From: an uncultured Dorea sp.
GTDB taxonomy: Bacteria; Bacillota; Clostridia; Lachnospirales; Lachnospiraceae
Length of the DNA stretch: 42,215 bases
Assembly (NCBI GenBank): GCA_947388185.1
Contig: CANDQP010000015.1
Coordinates: 1-42,215, forward strand
Direction: 5' to 3'
Part shown: positions 1-8,247 of the stretch, piece by piece
Position numbering within the stretch: position 1 is the first letter of the stretch
How the letters are laid out: each line of letters begins with the position of its first letter
Program-made: the position numbers and the translations under genes
The notes under the pieces: generated by a model
What the model saw: only the letters and a program-made list of their open reading frames with translations
The model's database searches: none
Told to the model about the DNA's origin: nothing

Positions 1-80
1 TTTCTATTCATAATATAACATATCTAATAGCAGGATTCAAGTAAATTATTTGTTGCTTTCATTTGCCTATTTTGTACCAT

Positions 81-524
81 TTAATGAGAAGTATCAACAA
101 CCACGACATCCGAATCACCCTTGCGGGCCTGTTCCAGTACGGCTTCTGATAATTTCAGGAAGGAACCGTAAGAGGATGAGGCGCCGGATATTGCGTCAAT
201 ATCATCATCTCTGCGTCCCTCCAGAAGTTGACTGGCGTAATAGCGGGTATATTCGTTGGGATAGGTTCCGTTAGAATGGAGCATTGTCTGCATGTAAGCA
301 CTATCCCAGCTTTTGATAAATCCGCTGGCGTTTTCAGCGTTGTATTCTACGGAGACGATACTTCCGCCCTTCACCATGATCGTAATATATTCTTTCCAGC
401 CATGACTGAAATCTTTGGCCTGAGCCGTATAATATCCGTCTTGAAGCTCCGTCTCCTCGCGGCATGCCGTCAGAGGGAGTACAAGCAATAGAAAAATCAG
501 TGTAAATGTCAGTAATCGTTTCAT
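81..524 (-). CDS. FMN-binding domain lipoprotein
   Basis: A 147-aa exported lipoprotein. A hydrophobic signal peptide ends in a lipobox (L18-T-A-C21), so the mature protein should be anchored to the outer face of the membrane by Cys21. The rest fits a small FMN_bind domain. Near the C terminus is the motif D110-A-I-S-G-A-S116, which matches the flavinylation motif in which ApbE attaches FMN to the last Ser/Thr of the NqrC/RnfG-type domain. It starts 2 nt after the stop of the upstream chemoreceptor gene on the same strand, so the two are surely co-transcribed. Seen: signal peptide, lipobox, SGAS motif. Inferred: covalent FMN and a role in electron transfer or redox sensing outside the cell. 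Confidence 0.8.
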   Translation of the reverse strand: MKRLLTFTLIFLLLVLPLTACREETELQDGYYTAQAKDFSHGWKEYITIMVKGGSIVSVEYNAENASGFIKSWDSAYMQTMLHSNGTYPNEYTRYYASQLLEGRRDDDIDAISGASSSYGSFLKLSEAVLEQARKGDSDVVVVDTSH

Positions 525-526
525 TT

Positions 527-2539
527 TTAATTATCCCCCTTCAAAATAAATTTCTCCACTTGTGCCTGAAGATTCTCGGCTTCTTTTGCCAGTGATCCGC
601 TGGCTTGTTCCATGCCGCCGGCATTCTGAAGGTTACGGTCGGCGATTTCTGAAATAGCTTCAATTCGTTCGTCCATGAGGGACAGGGCATTCTGCTGGCT
701 GTTCACTGCCGTTACAAGCGTATCGGAGATCGCACTGATCTGGTCGGATACGGAAGAGATCGCACTGAAAGAGCCGGCAGTATCTGCAGTCAGTTCCACA
801 CCGGTTTGAATAATAACTTTGGTGCTGGTTACCATCTCGGTAGCGTTTTGTGCAGCCTCGGCGCTTTTAGCCGCCAACTGTTTCACTTCATTTGCGACAA
901 CTGCGAATCCTTTTCCGGCTTCTCCGGCGCGGGCAGCCTCTATGGAAGCATTGATTGCCAGGATGTTGGTCTGGAAGGCAATGTCTTCGATTGCTTTGGC
1001 AATCTTAGTGATCTCTTGTGCATTGGAACTGATATCATCCATCGCGTTAGTGAGAGAGGACATCCGTGAATTAGCTTCCTGAATGCACTGTGCGATCTCT
1101 TCGGTCTTAGCCCTGGTCTGGGAGCTGCTTTCCGTAACGCCGGATAACCGTTCCTTCACGTGGGATACTTCGTGGATCAGCGCTTCGGTGGACTGGTTCT
1201 GTTCCAGAGAAGCCTGATGAAGCTGGCCGGACTGTCCGTTCAATTCTTCGGACATAGCAGCCAAGCGGGTTGCAGCGGACCGGAAGCCTTTGATAGTTTC
1301 ATTCATAGACTGTGTGATCGTGTGGAGACTTGTTCGGATCAAGGCAAAGTCTCCTTTATAATCTACCTGGGCGCTGACCTTCAGATTGCCGTCGGCAATT
1401 TGGGTTAATACCTGCTGAATATCTGATATGTAACGGTTGACGCTTTCTACGGTAGCATCCAAAGTCTGAGTCATAAGCTCCAATTCATCCCTGGAATTGA
1501 CATGCGTCACCTCGGTATGGAGATCGCCGTCAGAGAGGGCAACCATCCGGTTCGTAACGCTTTTGACCGGACGGGAGATTGAGCGTGACAGACGCAGCAC
1601 TACCAAAATGGATATGATCAGTACGGCCAGAGTAGATAATATCGCCACCATCATTGCCGCATTGATCAGATGGTCATAGTCGGACTTGGGAATCTGAATG
1701 ACCAGGAACCACTGAGTACCGCGGATAGGTGAGAAGGCTACCAGCATATTCTCATTGCCGATAGAATATTCTTCAGAGCCGGTCTCGCCGCTCATTATGT
1801 GGCTCAGAGATTCTTCGTTGCCGTCGTTGAGCTGCGCCAGTGTGCTCTCGGCCAGAACCAGTGACTGGTCAGGATGTCCGGTAACGAGCCCCTCCCGATT
1901 CACCATATAGGCGGTTCCGTGTTTGCCCAGGTTAATGCTGCTGATCACGTCGTTGAGCGCGTCATATTTGTAAACTCCTACTACATAGAAGACCGTCTCC
2001 TGGTTCTCTTTTACCGGCATTCCCATGGTGATGCCGAGCTTTCCGTCAAAAATAGTGGAAGAACTGGTGGTCAGATTGTCTGTTTCCTTCAGAAGGGTGA
2101 AGAAGTTATCATCCAGATTCTCCGGTGCACCGTCGATCCCCTGTATCAGCCGGCCTTGCAGATCATACAGGGCAATGGTATGCAGTTCGTAGATCTCGGC
2201 GGCTTCGGTAAGCACTTCTTTGCGGTTTTTGCGGATTACAGCGGTATCAAGCTGAACATCATCGGTTCCTGTTGAACTCATGCGTGAGTCTCCTGCAATG
2301 GTCATCATTCTGTCCGCAAGCATATGAATATTGGCTTCCACGGTTTTAGAAGACTGCCTTGCCATAGGCTGCAGGCTGTCCAGAAGAATATTGTTGGCTA
2401 ACGACTGCATAGAGAGCGCCATGATCACGCAGCATATGATAACTAATATCAGAATATTAAGAGTAGTGTTTTTTAAAATTCTCCCGTTCAGGCTGCGTCT
2501 GGACTTTTGGCTGTGGGAGTTATTTTTTTTAGTAGTCAC
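527..2539 (-). CDS. Methyl-accepting chemotaxis protein (Cache sensor)
   Basis: A 670-aa chemoreceptor. Order of parts: a short cytoplasmic N terminus, one membrane segment (about 25-47), an extracellular dCache-like sensor (about 50-290), a second membrane segment (about 292-318), HAMP (about 318-375), then the long coiled-coil signalling domain with the hairpin-tip sequence [19 protein letters not shown]. It binds an external ligand and controls CheA through CheW. The start is GTG at 2539, preceded by AAAGGAGA on the minus strand. The gene is followed after 2 nt by the FMN lipoprotein gene and lies 33 nt downstream of the DUF2971 gene. Partnership with a flavin lipoprotein suggests a redox or electron-acceptor cue, but no ligand can be read from the sequence. 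Confidence 0.93.
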   Translation of the reverse strand: MTTKKNNSHSQKSRRSLNGRILKNTTLNILILVIICCVIMALSMQSLANNILLDSLQPMARQSSKTVEANIHMLADRMMTIAGDSRMSSTGTDDVQLDTAVIRKNRKEVLTEAAEIYELHTIALYDLQGRLIQGIDGAPENLDDNFFTLLKETDNLTTSSSTIFDGKLGITMGMPVKENQETVFYVVGVYKYDALNDVISSINLGKHGTAYMVNREGLVTGHPDQSLVLAESTLAQLNDGNEESLSHIMSGETGSEEYSIGNENMLVAFSPIRGTQWFLVIQIPKSDYDHLINAAMMVAILSTLAVLIISILVVLRLSRSISRPVKSVTNRMVALSDGDLHTEVTHVNSRDELELMTQTLDATVESVNRYISDIQQVLTQIADGNLKVSAQVDYKGDFALIRTSLHTITQSMNETIKGFRSAATRLAAMSEELNGQSGQLHQASLEQNQSTEALIHEVSHVKERLSGVTESSSQTRAKTEEIAQCIQEANSRMSSLTNAMDDISSNAQEITKIAKAIEDIAFQTNILAINASIEAARAGEAGKGFAVVANEVKQLAAKSAEAAQNATEMVTSTKVIIQTGVELTADTAGSFSAISSVSDQISAISDTLVTAVNSQQNALSLMDERIEAISEIADRNLQNAGGMEQASGSLAKEAENLQAQVEKFILKGDN

Positions 2540-2572
2540 GTTTGCTGTCTCCTTTTCTTAAAAATTCTTGTA

Positions 2573-3430
2573 CTAATATCTCAGCTTGATATTAGATAAG
2601 GCAACATCTGCCTGATATCCTTTTGTGTGCAGCATATATTCCATTCCCTTTTTCGCAAGGTCAATGTGGTTCTGCGGTGCAACCATGATCTCCTCAATAG
2701 GAAGAAGCCCTTCGCTTAAGGGGATCTCGATATAGGGAAGCATGAATCCATCCTTGGCACGGAAATATACCGTCGTATCTTTCTGCTTTTTGAATACGAA
2801 TCGATATTCCTCTTCCTCAGCAAATCCTTCATGTTTAAAGAACATGGCATAAACTTCCGCGGTTTTTTGGAATTTGCGGCACGCCTTCTGATAATTGCTG
2901 TTCTGACGGTCCCTGCTGCCGGCCTCTAAGACATCTTCGAGAGGCGTCCGAAGCAGATTAGGCAAATAACTGCAGATATTTCTCTGGATTAACTGCCTTT
3001 GCCGCTTGGGATTGTAAACTACAAGGCCGTGGTAGGCAATCTCGGCCGCTTCCTCGATCCTTGCGATGATCTCATCGCTTCGGAAGCCTATATTATAACC
3101 GGTCTTGCTGCCGAATTCCGACCACATGGTGATGCTGTCCCGGCATTTTGAGAAAGAAAGCACGAAATATTCCCGTGGTTTTTCATGCTTAGAGTAGATA
3201 GAATCTGCGAGAAACATCTCCTTTAATGTCGGGCTTTTGATCGTTTCCCGGCACACCTCTTCTATGATTCCCTGGATGTGAGAAAATTCATTGGGATCGT
3301 TTAAAAAATCACTCTTTGTAGCCCAGAAGCAGTTGTGGTTAATGATACCGTTGATACCGTTGCTCTTGGTATAGTGATATAGGATGCTGCTGTTTTCGGC
3401 ACGTTTTAGTTTTACCTGTCTGCCAGACAT
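2573..3430 (-). CDS. DUF2971 family protein
   Basis: A 285-aa soluble protein of the DUF2971 family, recognised by the N-terminal YHYT...INGII...FWATKSDFLNDPNEF pattern and the central ITMWSEFGSK segment, where family members have MWxxYx. Its molecular function is unknown; relatives often sit in accessory or defence-related neighbourhoods. The ATG at 3448 has no ribosome binding site, whereas the ATG at 3430 has GAGAGGT about 9 nt upstream, so 3430 is preferred. The stop lies 33 nt before the chemoreceptor start on the same strand, so it may lead that transcript. Confidence 0.75.
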   Translation of the reverse strand: MSGRQVKLKRAENSSILYHYTKSNGINGIINHNCFWATKSDFLNDPNEFSHIQGIIEEVCRETIKSPTLKEMFLADSIYSKHEKPREYFVLSFSKCRDSITMWSEFGSKTGYNIGFRSDEIIARIEEAAEIAYHGLVVYNPKRQRQLIQRNICSYLPNLLRTPLEDVLEAGSRDRQNSNYQKACRKFQKTAEVYAMFFKHEGFAEEEEYRFVFKKQKDTTVYFRAKDGFMLPYIEIPLSEGLLPIEEIMVAPQNHIDLAKKGMEYMLHTKGYQADVALSNIKLRY

Positions 3431-3569
3431 AGATTCATTACCTCTCATGGTGTGTTGTTCAAATTAGCGAAAATACTCCTTTACTTATTTATCGGCTGTT
3501 TCACTATAAAAATTACCTAATTTTTACAATTATTGAATTTTAGGATTTTTATTTGTATATTGTATTAGC

Positions 3570-3598
3570 TTGATAGGGGAGGGGTTTGATGCTATAAT
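3570..3598 (+). promoter_or_regulatory. Orphan sigma-A-type promoter
   Basis: TTGATA (3570-3575), a 17-nt spacer and TATAAT (3593-3598) face right into a 170-bp stretch with no plus-strand gene; the next gene (truA) is on the opposite strand. The predicted transcript (from about 3605) contains a hairpin with TCCCTT/AAGGGA arms near 3636-3661, then the long hairpin at 3706-3749. It could make a small RNA or an antisense transcript into truA. Confidence 0.45.
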
Positions 3599-3705
3599 AT
3601 GCGGAAAGAAAAGATATTTGAAAGTGCAGGCTTGTGCGCTCCCTTGGTATCAGAAGGGAAAGGCTGAACGCAGTAATTATTAAGTAGGAAGGATTATTTA
3701 AGAAG

Positions 3706-3749
3706 ACACAGGGCAGCCGCAGACAGGATACCGTGCGGCATCCCTGTGT
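3706..3749 (-). terminator. Long hairpin downstream of truA
   Basis: Arms 3706-3721 and 3734-3749 pair as 8 bp plus 6 bp around a 2x2 internal loop, with a 12-nt apical loop. It lies 27 nt past the truA stop on the minus strand and is followed there by the weak T-rich run CTTCTTAAAT. It probably ends truA transcription and may also stop the rightward orphan transcript, although no T-tract follows on the plus strand. Confidence 0.5.
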
Positions 3750-3775
3750 GATCAGTAAATGAGGAAGACAAACGA

Positions 3776-4552
3776 TCAGTAGGTGATCTCCTGAAGATAG
3801 AGCCCTTTGGGGTCGCAGGGAGCGCTTGCATCCATGCTACCCTCCAGGATATCGTCGATGTCTTCTTTGGGGCGGGTGTAGAATCCAATATCCAGCAGCG
3901 TACCTACCATGAGCCGTGCCATATTGTGAAGAAAGTCGTCGGCATGGATCATTATCTGCATCTCCTGGGCGGCGCTGTAGATCTCAACCTCATAAACCTT
4001 CCTTATGGTAGATTTGCTTTTCTTTGAGGAAGAGAAGTTCTTGAAATCATGAGTCCCTGTCAGGAGAATGCCGGCCTGCTGCATCAGCTGCCTGTCCGGC
4101 GTCTTGAAACAGTGGTAGGTGTACTTGCGGTCGAACACGCTGGGTACGTCGTCGATGGTCATACGGTACACATAGGTCTTGGAGGTGGCGTTCAGTTGGG
4201 CATGGAAACGGTCAGGAACCTCATCTACCCGGACGATTGCAATGTCCATGGGAAGATATCGGTTGAGGTAATGCTTCATATCCAGGAGCTTCATATCGGA
4301 TTCCGTCTTGAAATTGGCGACCTGTGCGTAGGCATGTACGCCCACCTCGGTACGGCATCCGCAGTTCAGTTCGATATCGGATTCTCCGGTCATCTTTCGG
4401 ATGACTTCTAAGATCTTGTTGGAGATCGTATTGTTGGATTCGTCTTTTCCCAGGCGTGTCCAGCCCTGGTAACGGCTGCCGTCGTATTCTATTGTTAATT
4501 TGATGTTTCTTAAAGCAGAAGGCGTTTTGGCGGATTTGTCTCTTTTGCGCAT
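3776..4552 (-). CDS. truA: TruA-family tRNA pseudouridine synthase (Asp to Glu)
   Basis: A 258-aa protein of the TruA fold, the enzyme that makes pseudouridine at tRNA positions 38-40. Family marks are LTIEYDGSRYQGW near the N terminus, DRFHAQLNATSKTYVYR in the middle and DFLHNMARLMVGTLLDIG near the end. The catalytic motif, normally GRTDxGVHA, reads C-G-C-R-T-E69-V-G-V-H-A: the nucleophilic Asp is Glu (codon GAG on the minus strand). The gene stands alone rather than in the ecfT-truA-rplM-rpsI cluster where the canonical Clostridia truA usually lies, so it is likely a paralog. The ATG at 4552 has AGGA 8 nt upstream and is preferred over 4567. Activity is doubtful. Confidence 0.85.
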   Translation of the reverse strand: MRKRDKSAKTPSALRNIKLTIEYDGSRYQGWTRLGKDESNNTISNKILEVIRKMTGESDIELNCGCRTEVGVHAYAQVANFKTESDMKLLDMKHYLNRYLPMDIAIVRVDEVPDRFHAQLNATSKTYVYRMTIDDVPSVFDRKYTYHCFKTPDRQLMQQAGILLTGTHDFKNFSSSKKSKSTIRKVYEVEIYSAAQEMQIMIHADDFLHNMARLMVGTLLDIGFYTRPKEDIDDILEGSMDASAPCDPKGLYLQEITY

Positions 4553-4677
4553 ATTCAAAATCCTCATCTTTCTATATGGAAATATTTATAACATCATTGT
4601 ATTAAGTATATCAAATTCCATATTATAAGAAAAGGGTAAACGAAGAAAAAGACCTATAACGAAAGGAAATAATATAA

Positions 4678-5154
4678 ATGAGTGTAGAAAGCAGAAAAGT
4701 ATCAGAATCCATTGTGGAAACAGTCCATATGGTCCGTCCGAATCATTTGAACGGGGCGGGACGTCTGTTCGGAGGCATCCTGATGCAGTGGATCGATGAA
4801 GTTGCGGCGCTTGTGGCGAAGCGTCATGCCCATATGAATATAACGACGGTTTCGGTGGATAATCTCCGCTTCCTAAAGGGTGCCTATCAGAGGGATGTCA
4901 TTGTGCTCAAAGGGAAGATCACGTATGTGGGGCGTACCTCCATGGAAGTGAAGGTGGATACCTATGTAGAGGATGCGGACGGCGAAAGGATATTGATCAA
5001 CAATGCGTTTTTTACAATGGTGGCGCTGGATTCCAACGATAAGCCTGCCGAGGTGCCGCGTCTTCTGCTGGAGACGGAGGAGGACCGGCAGGATTTTGAG
5101 AAGGCGAAGCTTCGAAGAGAGATGCGGCTGCTTAGAAAGGAAGAGGGATTCTAA
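4678..5154 (+). CDS. Acyl-CoA thioesterase, hotdog fold
   Basis: A 158-aa single hotdog-domain thioesterase of the YciA/BFIT type, which hydrolyses acyl-CoA esters. It shows MVRPNHLNGAGRLFGGILMQ followed by WIDEVAALVAKRHA, the N...GGxLMxWxDExA pattern carrying the catalytic Asn and Asp, and then the TVSVDNLRFLKG strand. The length is normal for the family. The ribosome binding site is AAAGGAA before ATG 4678. It is divergent from the neighbouring truA paralog and convergent with the next minus-strand pair, so it is probably a single-gene transcript. Substrate chain length cannot be told. Confidence 0.88.
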   Translation: MSVESRKVSESIVETVHMVRPNHLNGAGRLFGGILMQWIDEVAALVAKRHAHMNITTVSVDNLRFLKGAYQRDVIVLKGKITYVGRTSMEVKVDTYVEDADGERILINNAFFTMVALDSNDKPAEVPRLLLETEEDRQDFEKAKLRREMRLLRKEEGF

Positions 5155-5202
5155 GCATGCCGCCAAAGCTTATAGCTGTATTTTGTAATGATCAGAGGGA
5201 GG

Positions 5203-5484
5203 TCATTTCTTCATATAAGAAGATACCATCCGCACCATATTCTCGATCTGGTCCTGTTCTTCCTTGGATTTTCCGTCCTTTAGGACGGAGAGTACCAGAG
5301 AGAATTCATCTGGTGTAAACTGAATTCCTTTTTTATTCGCGTTTGTGATCAATGCCATCATGATCGGTGCGAGAGACTTCCCGCTCTTCCCCTGTGTCTG
5401 TGCTGCCGCTGTGCGGATCAGCTCCATTTTCATTGGATCCATGTTCTGCATTGACGGGTGGTTCATCCATTCGTTCATCGTCAT
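5203..5484 (-). CDS. Hypothetical protein, C-terminal partner ORF
   Basis: A 93-aa soluble helical protein with no family I can name. It starts with a Met-rich segment (MNEWMNHPSMQNMDPMKMEL) and has a conserved-looking core around SGKSLAPIMMALITNANKKG. It has its own ribosome binding site (AAAGGAGACA then ATG at 5484). Its first 152 nt overlap, in another frame, the end of the upstream ORF. The Met-rich style of its N terminus continues that of the upstream protein, so the two may be one gene split by an indel or two translationally coupled genes. Confidence 0.6.
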   Translation of the reverse strand: MTMNEWMNHPSMQNMDPMKMELIRTAAAQTQGKSGKSLAPIMMALITNANKKGIQFTPDEFSLVLSVLKDGKSKEEQDQIENMVRMVSSYMKK

Positions 5485-5950
5485 TGTCTCCTTTCCTGCT
5501 GCCCGTGTCGGGTTGATTCATTTCATTCTCAAACATCATGCTGTACATCTCAAACATCTCCTGCTGTTCAGGATTCATCATGCTTTTCATCATGTCCATC
5601 GGATCAAAGGAATTCGAATCCATGGAGGATCCTGACATATTCTGCATGTTCTGCATATTCTGTACCATTTCCATCATATTCATCATGCCGGACATTTGTT
5701 CCATCATTTCTTTTTCAGACGGGTTCATATAAGGTTTCAACCCCTCCAGTATATTGGAGGGAGAGGGATCAGAAGAAAAGCCCTGAAAGACTTCCATGGT
5801 GTGGCGAAGCTCCAGGAATTTGATATAAACCCCGAAAAAGCGCTGGATAGAGGGCGGAGTGTATGGAAGCAGGAGTTTTAATGTATATAGGAAGGGCGGT
5901 GTGACCAGATTATCGAAAGGTGTCATTGGTTTCGGTGGGTTTTGTTCCAT
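5333..5950 (-). CDS. Met-rich hypothetical protein
   Basis: A 205-aa protein of unknown function. Residues about 1-60 form a globular start (PPFLYTLKLLLPYTPPSIQRFF), residues about 75-140 are exceptionally Met-rich (runs such as MMEQMSGMMNMMEMV and MQNMQNM), and the last 50 residues are very acidic and His-rich. That tail is out-of-frame translation of the following ORF, so it may not be a selected sequence. ATG 5950 has AAGGAG 5 nt upstream and is preferred over the GTG at 5956. Met-rich stretches can bind copper or membranes, but nothing nearby supports either role. Confidence 0.6.
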   Translation of the reverse strand: MEQNPPKPMTPFDNLVTPPFLYTLKLLLPYTPPSIQRFFGVYIKFLELRHTMEVFQGFSSDPSPSNILEGLKPYMNPSEKEMMEQMSGMMNMMEMVQNMQNMQNMSGSSMDSNSFDPMDMMKSMMNPEQQEMFEMYSMMFENEMNQPDTGSRKGDNDDERMDEPPVNAEHGSNENGADPHSGSTDTGEEREVSRTDHDGIDHKRE

Positions 5951-6106
5951 AATCACTCCTTGAAATAACGTTGTAAATATATATGACGGGGGAGAGGAAT
6001 TTATACATACTTGTCTGATAATGTATTACAGTTTGAAGATATGGAAAAACTAAATTGGAAATATTTCATATATTAGTATGGTAAGGTACCAGAAAGGGGA
6101 AGGAAT

Positions 6107-6259
6107 ATGGACAGGAAACTGATCATTGACGGCAATGCCGTGTACGAGATTGATGAGAATTGTATGCTGAGAAAACATCTGGAAGAAGAAGCAGTTCGGG
6201 AACAGCCTGAGAAGGACAGCAAGAAGCTGAATGAATACAAAATGAAGAGGGCGGAGTGA
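6107..6259 (+). CDS. Small hypothetical protein, 50 aa
   Basis: A 50-codon ORF starting MDRKLIIDGNAVYEIDENC and ending in a charged KLNEYKMKRAE tail. It has a strong ribosome binding site (GGGGAAGG 5-10 nt upstream of ATG 6107) and ends at the base of a GC-rich hairpin. Composition is that of a real small protein: a short beta-like N terminus and an amphipathic charged helix. I do not know its family or function. It is divergent from the Met-rich ORF and convergent with the Cys-rich protein gene. Confidence 0.6.
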   Translation: MDRKLIIDGNAVYEIDENCMLRKHLEEEAVREQPEKDSKKLNEYKMKRAE

Positions 6260-6271
6260 TATACTCCGCCC
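6249..6271. terminator. Bidirectional hairpin terminator
   Basis: A perfect 9-bp stem (GGGCGGAGT / ACTCCGCCC) with a 5-nt loop sits between two convergent genes, overlapping the end of the 50-aa ORF. On the minus strand it is followed by the T-rich run TCTTCATTTTGT, so it serves the Cys-rich gene best. On the plus strand no clear T-tract follows. Confidence 0.6.
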
Positions 6272-6281
6272 GGTTATAGAA

Positions 6282-6533
6282 TTAGCATCCGCAGTCAAAG
6301 CCGCCGCATCCATTGCCGCATCCGCCGCAGCAGAAGAGCAGAAGGATGATCCACAGACAACTGTCATTGCCGCATCCGCCGCCAAAGCCGTTGCCGCATC
6401 CGCCGCAGCAGAAGAGCAGAAGGATGATCCACAGGCAGCTATTGTTGCCAAAGCCGCATCCGCATTCTCCACCAGTTCTTCCTACGCCTGACTCACAGCC
6501 GCATCCACAGTTCGTAGCACTTAAATCGCTCAT
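6282..6533 (-). CDS. Cys/Gly-rich repeat protein, possible spore coat protein
   Basis: An 83-aa protein with about 20% cysteine and abundant glycine. Two tandem 26-aa units each carry the hydrophobic core CLWIILLLFCCGGCGNG. Genomes of this group often label such proteins 'chorion class high-cysteine' by composition only. The alternation of a short hydrophobic stretch with Gly/Cys is reminiscent of small YjcZ-type sporulation proteins, which is inference. GGAGG lies 7 nt upstream of ATG 6533; the upstream in-frame ATG at 6548 overlaps that site and is rejected. A sigma-K-like promoter is upstream. Disulfide-linked surface or coat structure is plausible but unproven. Confidence 0.6.
   Translation of the reverse strand: MSDLSATNCGCGCESGVGRTGGECGCGFGNNSCLWIILLLFCCGGCGNGFGGGCGNDSCLWIILLLFCCGGCGNGCGGFDCGC
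6313..6434 (-). repeat. Tandem 78-bp-period repeat inside Cys-rich gene
   Basis: A 44-nt sequence at 6313-6356 recurs identically at 6391-6434. The 78-nt period equals 26 codons and encodes the repeated hydrophobic Cys/Gly unit. Exact identity suggests recent duplication or gene conversion, and copy number may vary between strains. Confidence 0.85.
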
Positions 6534-6567
6534 ATTGAAATCCTCCATTTATGATGTTTACAGTAAC

Positions 6568-6593
6568 ATAATATGCTAAGGGTTCCAATGTGT
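6568..6593 (-). promoter_or_regulatory. Possible sigma-K-type promoter of Cys-rich gene
   Basis: On the minus strand AC (6592-6593), a 16-nt spacer and CATATTAT (6568-6575) fit the sporulation sigma-K consensus AC-N16-CATANNNT. The site is about 35 nt upstream of the ATG at 6533. The consensus is short, so chance matches are common; the Cys-rich product makes it more credible. Confidence 0.3.
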
Positions 6594-6604
6594 GAGAAGA
6601 AAAA

Positions 6605-7240
6605 TCAATTTTTTATCAGTCGTTTTATAGAATGCTGGTAGAGGTAGGAATTCTTCTGCAGCTTTAGCTTGTCCAACGTGGTTATATTCTCCTTGGCGTA
6701 CTCGTCATAGAGGGTAAGCAGGTAGGATGTGGTGTAATTCCTGTGCTGGAACCAGGTGAAGAGGAGCCAGTTCATGATGTCCGGATACCAGTAGCGCTCA
6801 GGGATAGCAGAGGACTGGAGCAGGGCAACGTGCTGCGACGCTTCTTCTGAAAGTTCGGTAAGCTCGTCAGAGTAATTCTTATCCTTGAACAGGGCATCGC
6901 TTTGCTGAACGATGTCGTACAGGGCGTTAGAAGCCTTCCAGTAAGCGACGAAGGCAGGATCGGTCTCATCAGGAGTTTCTTCCATATTATGGAGATCGAA
7001 GGTCTGCATGGTCGGCCGCCTCTTGGTAAAGCTCCAGTCATACTCGGAACGCTTGTCCGGGTCGGACAGGACATTGTAGGCCTCTAAGATCTCCTGCATC
7101 TGTTCGGTAGTATCGATTCCGTTGCGGATGTTGACATCCGGGTGGTACTTTTTCGCCAGTTCATTCTTGGCAGCAGTAATGTCTTCTAAGGTAGCCTTTT
7201 CTGAGACACCCAATATATCATAATAATTCTTATCGTTCAT
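6605..7240 (-). CDS. J-domain (DnaJ-like) protein
   Basis: A 211-aa protein with an N-terminal J domain (about 4-72: YYDILGVSEKAT, then KKYHPDV with the H33-P34-D35 triad, then AYNVLSDPDKRSEYD). The HPD triad stimulates the ATPase of an Hsp70 partner. The remaining 140 residues are helical and lack the Gly/Phe and zinc-finger parts of DnaJ, so it is a type III J protein with its own client-binding region. ATG 7240 is preferred over 7252 because the GGAGG ribosome site lies inside the first four codons of the longer form. It is a single gene, not next to dnaK. Confidence 0.85.
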   Translation of the reverse strand: MNDKNYYDILGVSEKATLEDITAAKNELAKKYHPDVNIRNGIDTTEQMQEILEAYNVLSDPDKRSEYDWSFTKRRPTMQTFDLHNMEETPDETDPAFVAYWKASNALYDIVQQSDALFKDKNYSDELTELSEEASQHVALLQSSAIPERYWYPDIMNWLLFTWFQHRNYTTSYLLTLYDEYAKENITTLDKLKLQKNSYLYQHSIKRLIKN

Positions 7241-7397
7241 TCTATCCTCCATTGATGATAAAATATGGAAATGAGCATAATTATCTTACGACACTTTTGC
7301 GGATAAATCAATTAGAAATTTTGAATATTCAAAAGGTGATATAGATGTGAATCTGTGTTATACTGGTTGTATTAGTTGGGTGATTGAGGTGATGGGC

Positions 7398-8219
7398 ATG
7401 GAAATGGCAGATTTTAACGGATATGAACAGAATCAGAGAATGTATGGAGGAACCGCTGGAAGGAAAATGGGTATTTCTGTTGACGGGAAGGATTATATTC
7501 TGAAATTTCCGGGGAATCTGAAAGAACAGGGAATGAAGAATATCAGGCTTAGTTATTCTAATAGTCCGGTGTGTGAATATATTGGTTCACAAATTTACCG
7601 GATGTTGGGGTTTGATGTGCATGAAACGATTCCTGGTACAAGAAATGGAAAAACGGTTGTCGCATGAGGGGACTTTCTTAGGAGTGGAGAGATATTATAT
7701 GAATTTGATAAGATTAAGGTAACCTTCGAACCACATTTTTTAGACTCCAGTGGAAATGAGACGAATGGAGTAGGCGTAGATCTGTACGAAATTCTTATGA
7801 CAATGCAGGAACATCCATTTTTAAAAGATGTTCAGGGAATCAGGGAGCATTTTTGGAATATGTTTGTAGTGGATGCATTTCTTGGAAATCCAGACAGAAA
7901 TAACAGCAATTGGGGGATTATTCTGGGCGTGGATGGTAATAAACGAATAGCTCCAATATATGCTAACGGGAATTGTCTCAATTGTAAATGGGATGAAGAT
8001 AAATCCGTATCATCTTATGGAAAATATGGAATATAGGGAATGTAGTGACGCTGTGGAAAGGTTGATTCTATTATAGGGGATTTATTACCGGAAATTAGAA
8101 GGTTGATAGAGGATATTCCAGTGATATCAGAAGTACAGAAGAGGTTCTATTATAAGATAATGGAATGCAGATATGATAAGGAGTTTCTTCCAATTTATCA
8201 GAAAATTATTGCCGAATAA
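7398..8219 (+). pseudogene. HipA/CtkA-like kinase, broken
   Basis: A decayed protein kinase of the HipA-fold (CtkA-like) group. In one continuous frame it reads YGGTAGRKMGISVDGKDYIL (ATP-binding start), then TGA at 7665-7667, then PHFLDSSGNETNGVGVDLYE, VVDAFLGNPDRNNSNWG (catalytic D-R-N-x-x-N) and IAPIYANGNCLN. The last motif normally reads YDNGN; here the metal-binding Asp is Ala (GCT). Stops cluster at 8034-8049 with a probable internal deletion, after which the C-terminal tail resumes (DLLPEIRRLIEDIP) to TAA 8217. Nonsense, missense and deletion together mark a pseudogene. The likely original start is ATG 7398, with GAGGTGAT just upstream. Confidence 0.8.
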
Positions 8220-8247
8220 AATATATATGAAACTGGAGGACAATAGA

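Noticed and set aside
6050-6472. Minus-strand Ala-rich ORF (140 aa) over the Cys-rich gene
   Set aside because: Alternate-frame translation of the GC-rich repeat; Ala runs are an artefact of the repeated GCC/GCA text.
7665-7667. In-frame TGA in the kinase remnant as a selenocysteine codon
   Set aside because: No SECIS-like hairpin was evident just after it, and the gene also has a lost metal-binding Asp and clustered stops further on, so simple decay is the better reading.
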